Of a stretch of DNA of 64,000 nucleotides, positions 36,353 to 44,446 are shown piece after piece (position 1 is the first letter of the stretch; each line of letters starts with the position of its first letter). Origin of the DNA: Psychromicrobium lacuslunae (GTDB lineage Bacteria > Actinomycetota > Actinomycetes > Actinomycetales > Micrococcaceae); assembly GCF_000950575.1 (NCBI RefSeq), contig NZ_CP011005.1:682001-746000 (forward strand), read 5' to 3'. The position numbers and the translations under genes are program-made. The notes below the pieces were generated by a model that made no database searches, was not told where the DNA came from, and saw nothing but the letters and a program-made list of their open reading frames with translations.

Positions 36353-36763
36353 ATGGATTGGTGGGAGATTGTTCTAGGCATAGTGATCAGCCTCGCGGTG
36401 ATCTATCTCGTCTTACTCTTAGCCGTCTGGATTTACGCACGCCGCCACCCCGAAACCATCGGGTTCAAAGACGCGCTCAGGCTTTTACCCGACCTGCTCC
36501 GAGCTATCAGAAGAATCACAGCAGATAAAACAGTCAATACCGCAGTAAGAGTGAAGTTAACCCTCTTGCTGATCTATCTCATCTCGCCGATCGACCTGGT
36601 CCCGGACTTCCTCCCCGTGATCGGCCACGCTGATGACATCATCATCGTAGCCATTACTCTCCGCTCAGTCATTCGCTCCGCAGGCCCCGAACTGCTACGC
36701 CGCCACTGGCCCGGCACGCAACCCGGCCTCACCGTTATCGAACGACTGGCCGGCATCCACTAA
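36353..36763 (+). CDS. DUF1232 (YkvA-like) membrane protein, IS passenger gene
   Basis: A 136-aa protein: an N-terminal transmembrane helix (IVLGIVISLAVIYLVLLLAV), then the DUF1232 domain with KLTLLLIYLISPIDLVPDFLPVIGHADD, the family signature. Function unknown. It lies in the same direction as the transposase, 16 nt downstream and inside the element's inverted ends, so it is a passenger gene. Confidence 0.9.
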   Translation: MDWWEIVLGIVISLAVIYLVLLLAVWIYARRHPETIGFKDALRLLPDLLRAIRRITADKTVNTAVRVKLTLLLIYLISPIDLVPDFLPVIGHADDIIIVAITLRSVIRSAGPELLRRHWPGTQPGLTVIERLAGIH

Positions 36764-36839
36764 AAACACCAACTTCACTCAAGCAGATACCCAGTATATA
36801 TGTATTAGGTGTCTGCTTTAGTGAAGTCGTCTAGTTGTT

Positions 36840-37791
36840 ATGGGCGATGCTGAGCGTGTTGTGGTGGCTGGCGTTGATTATCCGGCGGATTTCGGTCAGT
36901 TTCAGGATTGGTTTGGCGCGGATGAGGCGTGTTTTTAATATCTAGCAGCGCTCAGGTGGCCTGCTGGTTTCCTTTGTCCGCGGTGTGCTGGCCAGGATTC
37001 ATGGGCCACCGGCAAGGGTTTGTGGATGTGCCGCAATTGCGGGAAACGGACGTCAGTCACATCAGGTACTTTGTTTGATCGGACGAGGACGCCGTAACGG
37101 ACGTGGTTCGCTGCAGTGTGGTTCGTCACCGCGCAGAAGAACGGCGTCTCAGCGCTAAGATTACAGCGAGTGTTTGGTTTGAAGTCGTACGAGACGGCGT
37201 GGGCATGGATGCATAAACTCCGTCTGGCCATGGTCATACCAGAGCGGGAGCTGCTCAGCGGCACGGTCGAGGTCGACGAGTCGCATATCGGGGGTATTAG
37301 CTGTGGTAAAACGGGACGCTCCACCGAGAAAATACCGGTAATGATCGCCACCGAAAACCTGGGAAGGAACCGGATTGGTCGGATCAGGATGGAACCCCCA
37401 CCGCCAGAATCATTACCCTTGGTGAAATTCACTCAACGAGTGGTTGAACCGGTTTCGGTGATCAAAACCGGAGCCCAGGAGACTAGCCCACCTTGGCTAC
37501 CGGCATAAGTTCAATACTCAGCTAGGCTCCAACGCCCCGGCACATGTCGATCTGCCTGCAGTGCACATGGTCGCTTCCCAACTCAAACGTTGGATGATCG
37601 GCACCATGCACTACGGAGCCTCTAGCGATCACTTCGCCTACTACCTCGACGAGTTCACCTTCTGATTCAACCGCCGCACCTCGAACAGCCGCAGGCTGCT
37701 GCTTTACCGGCTGATACACCAAACAGTACGCACCAGCCCACACCCTTTGAAGGGCCTAGTCAGCTCTGAGAACGCAAAATATCTGGACTAA
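36840..37791 (+). pseudogene. IS1595-family transposase pseudogene
   Basis: Colinear with the intact transposase at 35374-36336 but inactivated. A stop interrupts the N-terminal part (TTTTTAATAT where the intact copy reads GTTTTGAGTAT), a second stop replaces the Leu codon in the FDRTRTP-L segment (near 37096), a frameshift lies near 37490 and another stop near 37663 (TTCTGATTC). The middle (37116-37508) is still open and retains VEVDESHIGGISCGKTGRS. Confidence 0.92.
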
Positions 37792-38186
37792 GAGCGCTCT
37801 AAGTTGCTCCGTTGAATGTACTCGATGATGTTGCCATCGGGGTGACGTGCAATAAGACGTGGCCCGTTAGGTCCGGGGGTTGGCCCCTCAAGTAGCGCAC
37901 CGCCAGCCTCAGAAATCGCCGCTTCGACGAGAGAGATGTCACGAACGGCAATCGTTGCAGTGTGGGACCTTACTTCCTCATCGGCGCCCTGGATGAGGAG
38001 AAACGAACCGATCTTAGCTAACTGAATATCACGGAATCCAAAACGGTGAGGATCCCCTCCGCCAGAAAGCTGCTGATATAGAGGCAAAGCTGCATTCAAG
38101 TCCTCAACATAGACACGTGCGACGACTTCCACAATATTCGAATCAGATTCACTCACGTCAACCAATAACAGCCGACTCAGATCCAT
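37788..38186 (-). CDS. VOC-family (glyoxalase/bleomycin-resistance-like) protein, IS passenger gene
   Basis: A 132-aa single-domain VOC protein (VVARVYVEDLNAALPLYQQLSGG, IGSFLLIQGADEE, IARHPDGNIIEYIQ). The C-terminal Glu of the last motif is a typical metal ligand. The substrate is unknown; relatives include glyoxalases and drug-binding proteins. It lies antisense to the dead transposase, their ends overlap by 4 nt, and it is inside element 2, so it travels or travelled as a passenger. Its upstream region runs into the right IS end. Confidence 0.85.
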   Translation of the reverse strand: MDLSRLLLVDVSESDSNIVEVVARVYVEDLNAALPLYQQLSGGGDPHRFGFRDIQLAKIGSFLLIQGADEEVRSHTATIAVRDISLVEAAISEAGGALLEGPTPGPNGPRLIARHPDGNIIEYIQRSNLERS

Positions 38187-38340
38187 TATTCCGTGTTACA
38201 TCACTCAAGCAGATACCCAATATATAGATACTGATTATCTGCTTGAGTGAGTTAAGCTAACTGTTTTAAGTTTGCTTGGTCACGTTGGCCTGAGGGTATT
38301 TGGATTTTGAACACACCAACTTCGCTGACGACACTCGCCC

Positions 38341-39039
38341 CTAGCCTGCATCCACGCTCAGCCTGTCGCCCATGCTTACGAGGCCGGGATTGGTGACTTC
38401 TGCATACATCGCGAGGAACATTTCTCGCTCTGAGGCGAGTGGTTTGAGCCACCGCCCAGATGCTACAGCTCCGTCCTGATCGATGTCGATCATTCGGCAA
38501 CGAGGTGTTCGCTCGACTATCCGCAGACTTACGCTGCCGATTGCGACTGTTTGACCAACCCAAGATTCCTCGACGAAGGGTTGATCGGACGAGAATACTA
38601 TGTTCACTCGAAGGCGGCGCGGATCGGAATTGATACCCCAGCGATCTGCGCACCAATCTAGAGTAGCGGTACTGATCAGCGACACTGCACCCATGTCCTG
38701 ATGGGGGACTTGGGATTCAGGGGTCACCCGCATAGCGGCGCCCATCTCATGGCTGAGATCCCGATCTAGCGCGGGATCGCCAACGGTCCACGATCTACCT
38801 GTCACGTTATTGACGACTATGATGCCGGGTGCCGTGGTTTTTGCCCGGTATCTGAAAACTTGATCATGTCGGCGAAAGCGGCGCGTGTTCTTCCCAGACG
38901 CGAAGTGGCCCTCGTCGTCTTCGACGGCATACCACCGGTCCCCACTCACTCCTCGACTGTCCAACTCGACAGACTCTAGGGCCTCCCCGCCCATCGCTTT
39001 GACCGGGTAACGTCGAAGCATTACTACCTTCATGTCCAT
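38341..39039 (-). CDS. MOSC-domain protein, probable IS passenger gene
   Basis: A 232-aa protein with an N-terminal MOSC beta-barrel (MLRRYPVKAMGGEALESVELDSRGVSGDRWYAVED) and the core MOSC motif with a conserved Cys (VERTPRCRMIDIDQDG, about residue 183). MOSC domains bind molybdenum cofactor or sulfur, as in mARC and YiiM-type reductases of N-hydroxylated bases. TACAGT on the minus strand lies 6 nt before the ATG at 39039 (leaderless). It sits between an IS end and a transposase fragment, as the other passengers do. Confidence 0.87.
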   Translation of the reverse strand: MDMKVVMLRRYPVKAMGGEALESVELDSRGVSGDRWYAVEDDEGHFASGKNTRRFRRHDQVFRYRAKTTAPGIIVVNNVTGRSWTVGDPALDRDLSHEMGAAMRVTPESQVPHQDMGAVSLISTATLDWCADRWGINSDPRRLRVNIVFSSDQPFVEESWVGQTVAIGSVSLRIVERTPRCRMIDIDQDGAVASGRWLKPLASEREMFLAMYAEVTNPGLVSMGDRLSVDAG

Positions 39040-39144
39040 GTCCGAACTGTAGCCACGGCCTAAAGCAGGGGCAACTTACAGCCAGTGTCAGCACCTGAGT
39101 CAGCTCAGGAGAAGTAGTGGCCATTTTCCGAACCAACCAGTGCT

Positions 39145-39426
39145 ACCAGGGCGGACTAGTATGAACTGCCTGATGGGGTAGCCGGTAGAACAGTAGGCCC
39201 CGTCTGTTGGCATAGTGCCAAGCATCCCGCGCTCGAGCACAGAAGCAATCATCTGCACTGCCGGAAGATCAACATGGGCCAGCGTGTTCGATCCAAGGTG
39301 AGTGCAGGACTCATTCCGATAGCCAAGCTTAGCCAGGCGCCTAAGCTCCTGGGTCCCGTCATTCTTAGTTATCGACCCCGGCTCAAATACACGCTGAGCG
39401 AACTTCGCCCGCGGTAGCGACTCCGG
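39145..39426 (-). pseudogene. IS1595-family transposase remnant (C-terminal part)
   Basis: Matches the intact transposase from PESLPLVKFAQ (about residue 190). The segments AKFAQRVFEPGSI, TQELRRLAKLGYRNE and LAHVDLPAVQMIAS are readable. A deletion with frameshift follows, after which GLLFYRLPHQAVHTSP continues in another frame. The N-terminal part and the C-terminal tail are missing. Confidence 0.88.
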
Positions 39427-40036
39427 ATGCGCGGCGCCAGTCATACTCCATTTGCCTCGCGGTGGCTAAGGCGAGATCGGCGCCGCCGCATACCTCGACG
39501 AGGTGCAAGGCCAGGTCAATCCCGGCAGAGATGCCGCCGGAGGTGAAGATGTTCCCGTCGCGTACCCAGCGATGATTTGCCTCAACCTGCAGTGAGGGCC
39601 AGCGACGTTGCAGTTCGGCCTGATCTTCCCAATGGGTAGTTACTCGTTGGGTGGTTAGTATTCCGGCGGTTGCCAGCAGGAACGCGCCAGTGCAGACCGA
39701 GGCTAGCAGTGGCGTTCGATTCGCGGCATGTTGCAGCCAGTTGATCGTTTCATCGTCCCTCTCAGCGTCGTCGGTCACCCCGCCAGCCACTAATAACACG
39801 TCGAACTCTGTGCCCTCTGCAAAGGTCGAATGGCTCCGGAGTACGAGCCCGCCCCTAGCGCTGACCTCTAGTTCTTTGGCAATCATTGAAACCTTGAAGG
39901 GCTCCGACTTCCCTCTGCCGTGGCTGACTCGATTGGCGACCGAGAAAACCTCGAATGGTCCGCAGCAATCAAGTACTTCGACCTGGTCAAAGACGACAAT
40001 GCCGACGCGCTGAGCGGGGCTGACTGGGGTGCTCAT
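39383..40036 (-). CDS. DJ-1/PfpI-family protein with IS-derived 3' end
   Basis: A 217-aa class I glutamine-amidotransferase-like protein of the type fused to AraC domains in GlxA-like regulators, here without a DNA-binding domain. The nucleophile elbow Cys is in LLASVCTGAFLLATAG (about residue 116). The fold's usual end, ALATARQMEYDWRR, is followed by about 15 residues (GVATAGEVRSACI) read from the IS remnant in another frame, so the native C-terminus has been replaced. Activity is probably retained. Divergent from the MarR gene. Confidence 0.87.
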   Translation of the reverse strand: MSTPVSPAQRVGIVVFDQVEVLDCCGPFEVFSVANRVSHGRGKSEPFKVSMIAKELEVSARGGLVLRSHSTFAEGTEFDVLLVAGGVTDDAERDDETINWLQHAANRTPLLASVCTGAFLLATAGILTTQRVTTHWEDQAELQRRWPSLQVEANHRWVRDGNIFTSGGISAGIDLALHLVEVCGGADLALATARQMEYDWRRASGVATAGEVRSACI

Positions 40037-40090
40037 AATCTAAGTATTAGCCATCGGCACAAGGTCGGCACTTCGGGTAAGTTTGACAAC

Positions 40091-40113
40091 TTAATTTAAG
40101 TAGCTTAAATTAA
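40091..40113. promoter_or_regulatory. MarR-type operator overlapping the marR promoter
   Basis: Perfect 10-bp arms TTAATTTAAG and CTTAAATTAA are separated by TAG. The palindrome covers the region between a TTGACA -35 (40083-40088) and a TAAATT -10 (40106-40111, 17-nt spacing). It sits where a bound MarR dimer would block both this gene and the divergent DJ-1 gene. Autoregulation is inferred. Confidence 0.75.
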
Positions 40114-40118
40114 TGCTC

Positions 40119-40544
40119 ATGGCTGATCTTGGACATCTTTTGCACGACATTGTGATGCATATGGACAGGGATGCGGATGCGCGCCTGTCGCCGTTAGGGC
40201 TTACTCTTCGTCGTTTTGTCGCGATGACCGTGATTGCTGAACACCCGGGCATCACCTCGCGGCAGCTGGCCGCACCGCTCGGCATTAGCGAACCTGCCGT
40301 TAGTCAGGCGCTCAAGCCGCTCGCGGCAAGAGAGTTGATCTACGACGCTTCACCGCAAGGCTCAGGGCGCTCAATCAATTGGCAACTCAGTTCCGAGGGC
40401 GAACGCCTCTTTAGCGAGGCGCGCGACCGGCTGGGTAATGATTTCGACGATCTGGTCCGTCGGACCGGTCTCAACCCCGATCTGCTAGCCGGTCAGCTTC
40501 AAAGCATTCTCAACGAACTCAAGAAACCCATAGGGGAGAAGTGA
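40119..40544 (+). CDS. MarR-family transcriptional regulator
   Basis: A winged-helix dimeric repressor of about 141 aa. The recognition region is GITSRQLAAPLGISEPAVSQALKPL (about residues 45-70), with wing sequence SGRSINWQLSSEGERLF. ATG 40119 rather than ATG 40113 is preferred because it lies 7 nt after the TAAATT -10 box (leaderless) and is not inside the operator palindrome. The DUF998 gene overlaps its stop by one base. Confidence 0.87.
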   Translation: MADLGHLLHDIVMHMDRDADARLSPLGLTLRRFVAMTVIAEHPGITSRQLAAPLGISEPAVSQALKPLAARELIYDASPQGSGRSINWQLSSEGERLFSEARDRLGNDFDDLVRRTGLNPDLLAGQLQSILNELKKPIGEK

Positions 40545-41149
40545 TGGCAATCATCTGGCCGATACTGGCTAGCTTATTTTTTGCGGTGCGACTGGTGCTC
40601 ATGGTCGCCCTGCACCTGGTTCCTAGTGGCTATCATCCGATCAAACACGCTTTCAGCGATTATGCGGTGGGGCCAACCAAGAGACTCGCGGCGCTAGCCT
40701 CGTTCTCGAACACCTTGGCCTGGTGTGCGTTGGCGGTCGCTATTGCCAGCTGGCCAGGGGAGTGGTCTTATCGGGGCGCTGCTGTTTTTCAGCTCGTCGC
40801 CTTAGCGGTGCTCTCCGTTGCGGTGGTCTTCGTGCCGACCGACCTTGAAGGCGAGAAACGCTCGATCCGCGGCGTGATCCACTATGCGGTGGCCATTGCG
40901 ACCTTTGCCTTGGCCTACTCGCTGACCGGCGATACCGCGCGCTGGTCAGCCGGTTTCGCTCCCGACTGGCTGTCGGGAAGCCTCACTGCGCTGAGCTGGC
41001 TGGCCTTAGTCGGGCTGATCGCACTCTGCGCGGGCCTGGTGCTGCCGCTGCTGCGGCCTTACTTCGGCGGTCTTGAGCGGATATTTCTGTTCTCAATCAC
41101 GGTGTTTTATCTCCTGCTCAGTATCGCCCTGACGTTCTTTCGAACGTAA
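40544..41149 (+). CDS. DUF998 family membrane protein
   Basis: A 201-aa protein with six predicted transmembrane helices; function unknown. The conserved family segment GYHPIKHAFSDYAVGPTKRLAALASFSN lies after the first helix. GGGGAGA precedes ATG 40544 by 5 nt (GTG 40541 is an alternative). It is co-transcribed with the MarR repressor and is the probable target of its control. Confidence 0.85.
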   Translation: MAIIWPILASLFFAVRLVLMVALHLVPSGYHPIKHAFSDYAVGPTKRLAALASFSNTLAWCALAVAIASWPGEWSYRGAAVFQLVALAVLSVAVVFVPTDLEGEKRSIRGVIHYAVAIATFALAYSLTGDTARWSAGFAPDWLSGSLTALSWLALVGLIALCAGLVLPLLRPYFGGLERIFLFSITVFYLLLSIALTFFRT

Positions 41150-41218
41150 CTGAGGCTCAGCTCACAGCTGGTCTCAAGTTCGTCCACGAACGAGGGCAAC
41201 CGCAGATCTTCAATCTGG

Positions 41219-42649
41219 TTATTCCTGGGGTTCCGCTGCCCAAGCAAGTTCGGAGGCGCCCAGCGGTTCGCCTGCGGTGCTGAATTCAGGTCGATAGTTT
41301 GAATACCGAATTTGGCTGGGCAGGTAACTCACACTGCCCCAACTGCCAGCAATCTTCTGTAGTCCTGGCACCGGACCGGTCAAGGACGGCCGTGGCAGGT
41401 CCTGAACTAATTCAGGCTCGAAAAGTCCCAAGCTTTGGACCCACATGCTCATCCGAGCCAGATCCACCTGCACGGTGTAGCTTCCGCCGTCTCGTTCGCG
41501 TCGGCGTAACGCTTCAACTGCACCAGCGGCACCTAGCAAGGCAGCGAGATAGTCATTGAGCAGATGGGTTGGCGGTAACTGCGGTGCCTGTGAGCTCCCC
41601 TCCTCGGTTGCGATTCCGGTGGCAGCGCAGACCGGCTGATCGAATCCACGCCGTTGCGCCCAGTCCCCAGCTATGCCCCAGCTGCGGACGTTGAGCACGA
41701 TCAGCCCAGGCCGTCGCGCGATCAGCTGTTCGACGCCGAAACCTTTACCTTCAAGGCCCAGGTAGCTATTCACGAAGAGGTCAGCATCCGCCAGCGTTGC
41801 CCAGAACTTCTCGACATCGGCTGGATCGGTAAGATCGCAGAACGCCGAGCGTTTCCCCAAACCGGTATCAATGATCATCGCATTGGGATCCGGGCGAGAG
41901 GGCTTGGAAAGGTGGAGGACCTCGGCGCCGTGCTCAGCCATGATCCGGCTGGCAATTGGCCCCGCAATCACATGGGTGTTGTCGAGCACCCTCACCCCAC
42001 TCAGCGGCGCCGAAGGCTGCTGGCCGGACTGTCGCGGACCAGGGCGCGGAGCATCTGCGACCTTCTGGACCGTGACAAGCGGAGTATCCAACAGGTAGCG
42101 GCCTTGGGGGTGGTCCTGCCATTCCCGCTGGCTGCGCACCACGGCGGCCGCGCCGCCGAGTCGGGATATCTCCTCCTCTAATTCGAAGGCATCGCGTTCG
42201 CTGACGGCCTGCGCTATTGCGGAGTGAGTCGGCGCGCAATCCAGCGCCGAGCAGACCACGTCCCGAAGATGAGGGTAGCTAAGCACCAGATGGATGAAAC
42301 GATTCTCGCGGGCCCGATAGAACGCGGTGTTGCTGAAAAGCTTGGGGTCTTCGGCAAGTTCGAGCACACTGACCCCATTGACAGTGGTGAAAAATGGTGC
42401 GGAAAGTTGCCTGATAGCCTCTTCGACGCGCACCTCGATGTGCTGTGGCGCACCGCCGCGTTGCCGCCAAAACACGGCTAGTTCGGCCCCCAGCGCCGCC
42501 AGCGCTGCAGCACTTGCATCGCCTAATCGATGTACGGAAGGCGCCACCGGATCGGAACCAATAATGCGGATCTCACCCGCGGCGTCGGACTCGGTGAAAT
42601 CGAGCGCTGCCAGTACCTGACTGAGCGCGCTCACTTCGAAATTACTCAT
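41219..42649 (-). CDS. family III CoA-transferase (CaiB/BaiF-like)
   Basis: A 476-aa CoA-transferase. The C-terminal part carries the family core: LSGVRVLDNTHVIAGPIASRIMAEHGAEV, DLTDPADVEKFWATLADADLFV, and RRGFDQPVCAATGIA, whose Asp is in the position of the catalytic aspartate. The N-terminal 190 residues are a degenerate second CaiB-like half. The acyl substrate is unknown. It is divergent from an IclR-type regulator across a 108-nt gap with a palindrome, so it is probably controlled by it. Confidence 0.85.
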   Translation of the reverse strand: MSNFEVSALSQVLAALDFTESDAAGEIRIIGSDPVAPSVHRLGDASAAALAALGAELAVFWRQRGGAPQHIEVRVEEAIRQLSAPFFTTVNGVSVLELAEDPKLFSNTAFYRARENRFIHLVLSYPHLRDVVCSALDCAPTHSAIAQAVSERDAFELEEEISRLGGAAAVVRSQREWQDHPQGRYLLDTPLVTVQKVADAPRPGPRQSGQQPSAPLSGVRVLDNTHVIAGPIASRIMAEHGAEVLHLSKPSRPDPNAMIIDTGLGKRSAFCDLTDPADVEKFWATLADADLFVNSYLGLEGKGFGVEQLIARRPGLIVLNVRSWGIAGDWAQRRGFDQPVCAATGIATEEGSSQAPQLPPTHLLNDYLAALLGAAGAVEALRRRERDGGSYTVQVDLARMSMWVQSLGLFEPELVQDLPRPSLTGPVPGLQKIAGSWGSVSYLPSQIRYSNYRPEFSTAGEPLGASELAWAAEPQE

Positions 42650-42732
42650 CCTGTGCTCTCAATTCTCTCAGCATTACCAGCGGAACCTGGCTCTGCACAG
42701 TCAACCGCTGAGTCCAGCAACTCGTTCTATCG

Positions 42733-42748
42733 ATCCGAATATTCGTAT
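42733..42748. promoter_or_regulatory. palindrome in the CoA-transferase/IclR divergent promoter
   Basis: ATCCGAATATTCGTAT is symmetric except for one mismatched pair and has a perfect CGAATATTCG centre. It overlaps the TATAGT -10 box (42746-42751) of the IclR gene. Candidate autoregulatory IclR site. Confidence 0.55.
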
Positions 42749-42757
42749 AGTCAGGAA

Positions 42758-43471
42758 ATGATGAGCCAGCGCGCAATAGCCCGAGCAGACCGCATCCTCG
42801 ACCTTCTGGCACGTTCGAAGATGCCGCTGACCCTTGACCAAATCTCCTCGGCGCTCGAGCTACCGCGAAGCACAGCCTTCGACCTGCTCGGAGATTTGCT
42901 CTCCACGGGCTTCCTACAGATATCGGCACATCGATATTCCTTCGGCTCTCGTGTTTCGATGTTGCAGACCCTCGCTGAGAGCACGACAGTGCCGGCGGTG
43001 AGTCACCCAACGTTGCTGGCGATAGCCCGTGAATCGGCCTGGGCGGTGGCACTGGCGGAAATTGCTGGCCCGGTGCTGCTCTATGTGGATCAAGTGGGGG
43101 TCCGCGGACCGGGACGACTAAGCCGGATTGCCGATCTGCATTTGCCCAGACCGGTGCTGCAGACCGCAGCGGGCCGAGTAATTTTGGCGAATATGCCAGC
43201 CGAGGTTCGCCGACGCATGCTTCACGGCGCGGCCTCCGCCGAGCAGCAGAAAGAGTTCCGCGCAAAAGCCAGCACGATCCGCCGGAATGGCTATCTCTTC
43301 CACGAGACCGGTTTGATCCCCGGTCTCAGCGCTTTGGCGGTACCCGTCCCGGCCGCCTTAGACGGCGTGGTGAATTCCGCCGTCGTGCTGTTCATGCCAC
43401 GCGGCTCGACTGGCGGGAGACAGCGCGTGCGGGAAGTTGTGGCGCTAGTCCAAGACCATTTGCGGCAGTAG
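42758..43471 (+). CDS. IclR-family transcriptional regulator
   Basis: A 237-aa regulator: N-terminal winged helix (ADRILDLLARSKMPLTLDQISSALELPRSTAFDLLGDLL) and C-terminal effector domain (VALAEIAGPVLLYVDQVG, PVLQTAAGRVILA, LSALAVPVPAALDGVVNSAVVLF). An open frame extends back to 42530 inside the divergent gene, but ATG 42758, 6 nt after TATAGT, is the natural start. It probably responds to a small carboxylic acid and controls the adjacent CoA-transferase; this is inferred. Confidence 0.88.
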   Translation: MMSQRAIARADRILDLLARSKMPLTLDQISSALELPRSTAFDLLGDLLSTGFLQISAHRYSFGSRVSMLQTLAESTTVPAVSHPTLLAIARESAWAVALAEIAGPVLLYVDQVGVRGPGRLSRIADLHLPRPVLQTAAGRVILANMPAEVRRRMLHGAASAEQQKEFRAKASTIRRNGYLFHETGLIPGLSALAVPVPAALDGVVNSAVVLFMPRGSTGGRQRVREVVALVQDHLRQ

Positions 43472-43569
43472 ATGCAGCAATAAGTATCGTGCTGAAACTT
43501 CACTCGCTGGTGCTCAGCTGTGGCACGTTCTACAGCAGATTCTTAGCCTCACTTCGTAGTTTGGTGGAG

Positions 43570-44418
43570 ATGAGCAAATCAGATCTTGTTGGCCGCAGAG
43601 ATGCCCTCACCCTCATTGGTCTTAGCGGCTTGGGACTTGGTGGGGTGGGATTGGCCGGCTGCGCGGGAGTGCCAGGGAACGACGAGCCGGGGAGCTCGAC
43701 ACCTTCGGCTCGCCGAACGAGCCCTGATCCTTCCACTACGACAACCAGCACGACAGCCAGCCCGACAAAGAGTGCCACCAGTAGCCCGACCGGTCCAGCG
43801 GCAGCTGAGCCCGATTTCCAGCTACCAGCCGCTAAACGAGGCCTGGTTCCGGTGCTTACCCGGGTACCAACAAAGCAACCGGTGGTTTTTCTCAGTATTG
43901 ATGACGGCGTGACCAAGCGAGCTGAAGCGCTCGCGGCGCTGCAACACTATGGCTATCCGGTGACGATGTTTCTGACTAAGAACACCATTCAGAACGACCC
44001 GGAGTATTTTCGGGGCTTTCAGGCCTTAGGCAATCGAATCCAAAACCATACGGTGAGCCACGACACCACCATGTGGGCCAAACCCTTCGCCTATCAGTAT
44101 GCCGAAATCAAGGTCATGCAAGATTACGCACAAGAGGCTTTTGGCCGGGCTCCCACGCTTTTCCGACCTCCCGGCGGGCGCTATTCGAAGGCGACGCGAC
44201 GAGCCGCGGGCCAAGCTGGCCTTAAAGCCATTATTGACTGGGAGGCCTTGGTTAGCGGCGGTCAGATGCAGTATCAAGTCGGCGCAAAACTGCGTCCCGG
44301 AGATATTGTCTTGATGCACTTCCGGCCCGAATTCGAAGCTGACCTCAAGGCCTTTCATCAGGCTAGGCTTGAGGCCGGCCTCAAGGTGCAGCGGCTCGAT
44401 GATTTCCTCGGCGTCTGA
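43570..44418 (+). CDS. polysaccharide deacetylase family Tat-lipoprotein
   Basis: A 282-aa secreted NodB-fold enzyme. The N-terminus has a twin-arginine motif (GRRDALTLIG) and a lipobox LAGC near residue 32, predicting a Tat-exported, membrane-anchored lipoprotein, followed by a Ser/Thr/Pro linker. The catalytic domain has FLSIDDGVTKRA (catalytic Asp), NHTVSHDTTM (metal His pair), FRPPGGRYS and LMHF. It probably deacetylates a cell-wall glycan. ATG 43570 has a TAGTTT box 7 nt upstream; the longer frame from 43489 would bury the signal peptide. Confidence 0.87.
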   Translation: MSKSDLVGRRDALTLIGLSGLGLGGVGLAGCAGVPGNDEPGSSTPSARRTSPDPSTTTTSTTASPTKSATSSPTGPAAAEPDFQLPAAKRGLVPVLTRVPTKQPVVFLSIDDGVTKRAEALAALQHYGYPVTMFLTKNTIQNDPEYFRGFQALGNRIQNHTVSHDTTMWAKPFAYQYAEIKVMQDYAQEAFGRAPTLFRPPGGRYSKATRRAAGQAGLKAIIDWEALVSGGQMQYQVGAKLRPGDIVLMHFRPEFEADLKAFHQARLEAGLKVQRLDDFLGV

Positions 44419-44446
44419 GTGAAACCGATCGAGTAATCTCTTTGCT

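Larger units (their letters stand above)
35334..36799 (+). mobile_element. IS1595-type element 1, intact transposase plus DUF1232 passenger
   Basis: Bounded by inverted ends. The left core GGATATCTGCTTTAGTGAAG starts at 35341. The right core, read on the minus strand, is GGGTATCTGCTTGAGTGAAG within 36772-36792. Comparing all five ends in the cluster extends the repeat outward by 7 bp (pattern ATRTAYT), to about 28 bp. With those ends the element is about 1466 bp and its right end directly touches the left end of element 2. Confidence 0.8.
36800..38225 (+). mobile_element. IS1595-type element 2, decayed transposase plus VOC passenger
   Basis: The left core AGGTGTCTGCTTTAGTGAAG (from 36807) is preceded by the same ATGTATT extension as element 1. 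The right core, read on the minus strand, is GGGTATCTGCTTGAGTGA (ending at 38218). It abuts element 1 on the left and element 3 on the right with no spacer, if the 28-bp ends are right. Confidence 0.75.
38226..39426 (-). mobile_element. IS1595-type element 3, truncated, with MOSC passenger (opposite orientation)
   Basis: One end is present: GATTATCTGCTTGAGTGAGT from 38233, preceded by the AGATACT extension. Reading the minus strand from there inward are the MOSC gene and then a transposase remnant. The other end is lost; the remnant stops at about 39426 inside the coding sequence of a DJ-1/PfpI gene. Confidence 0.7.
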
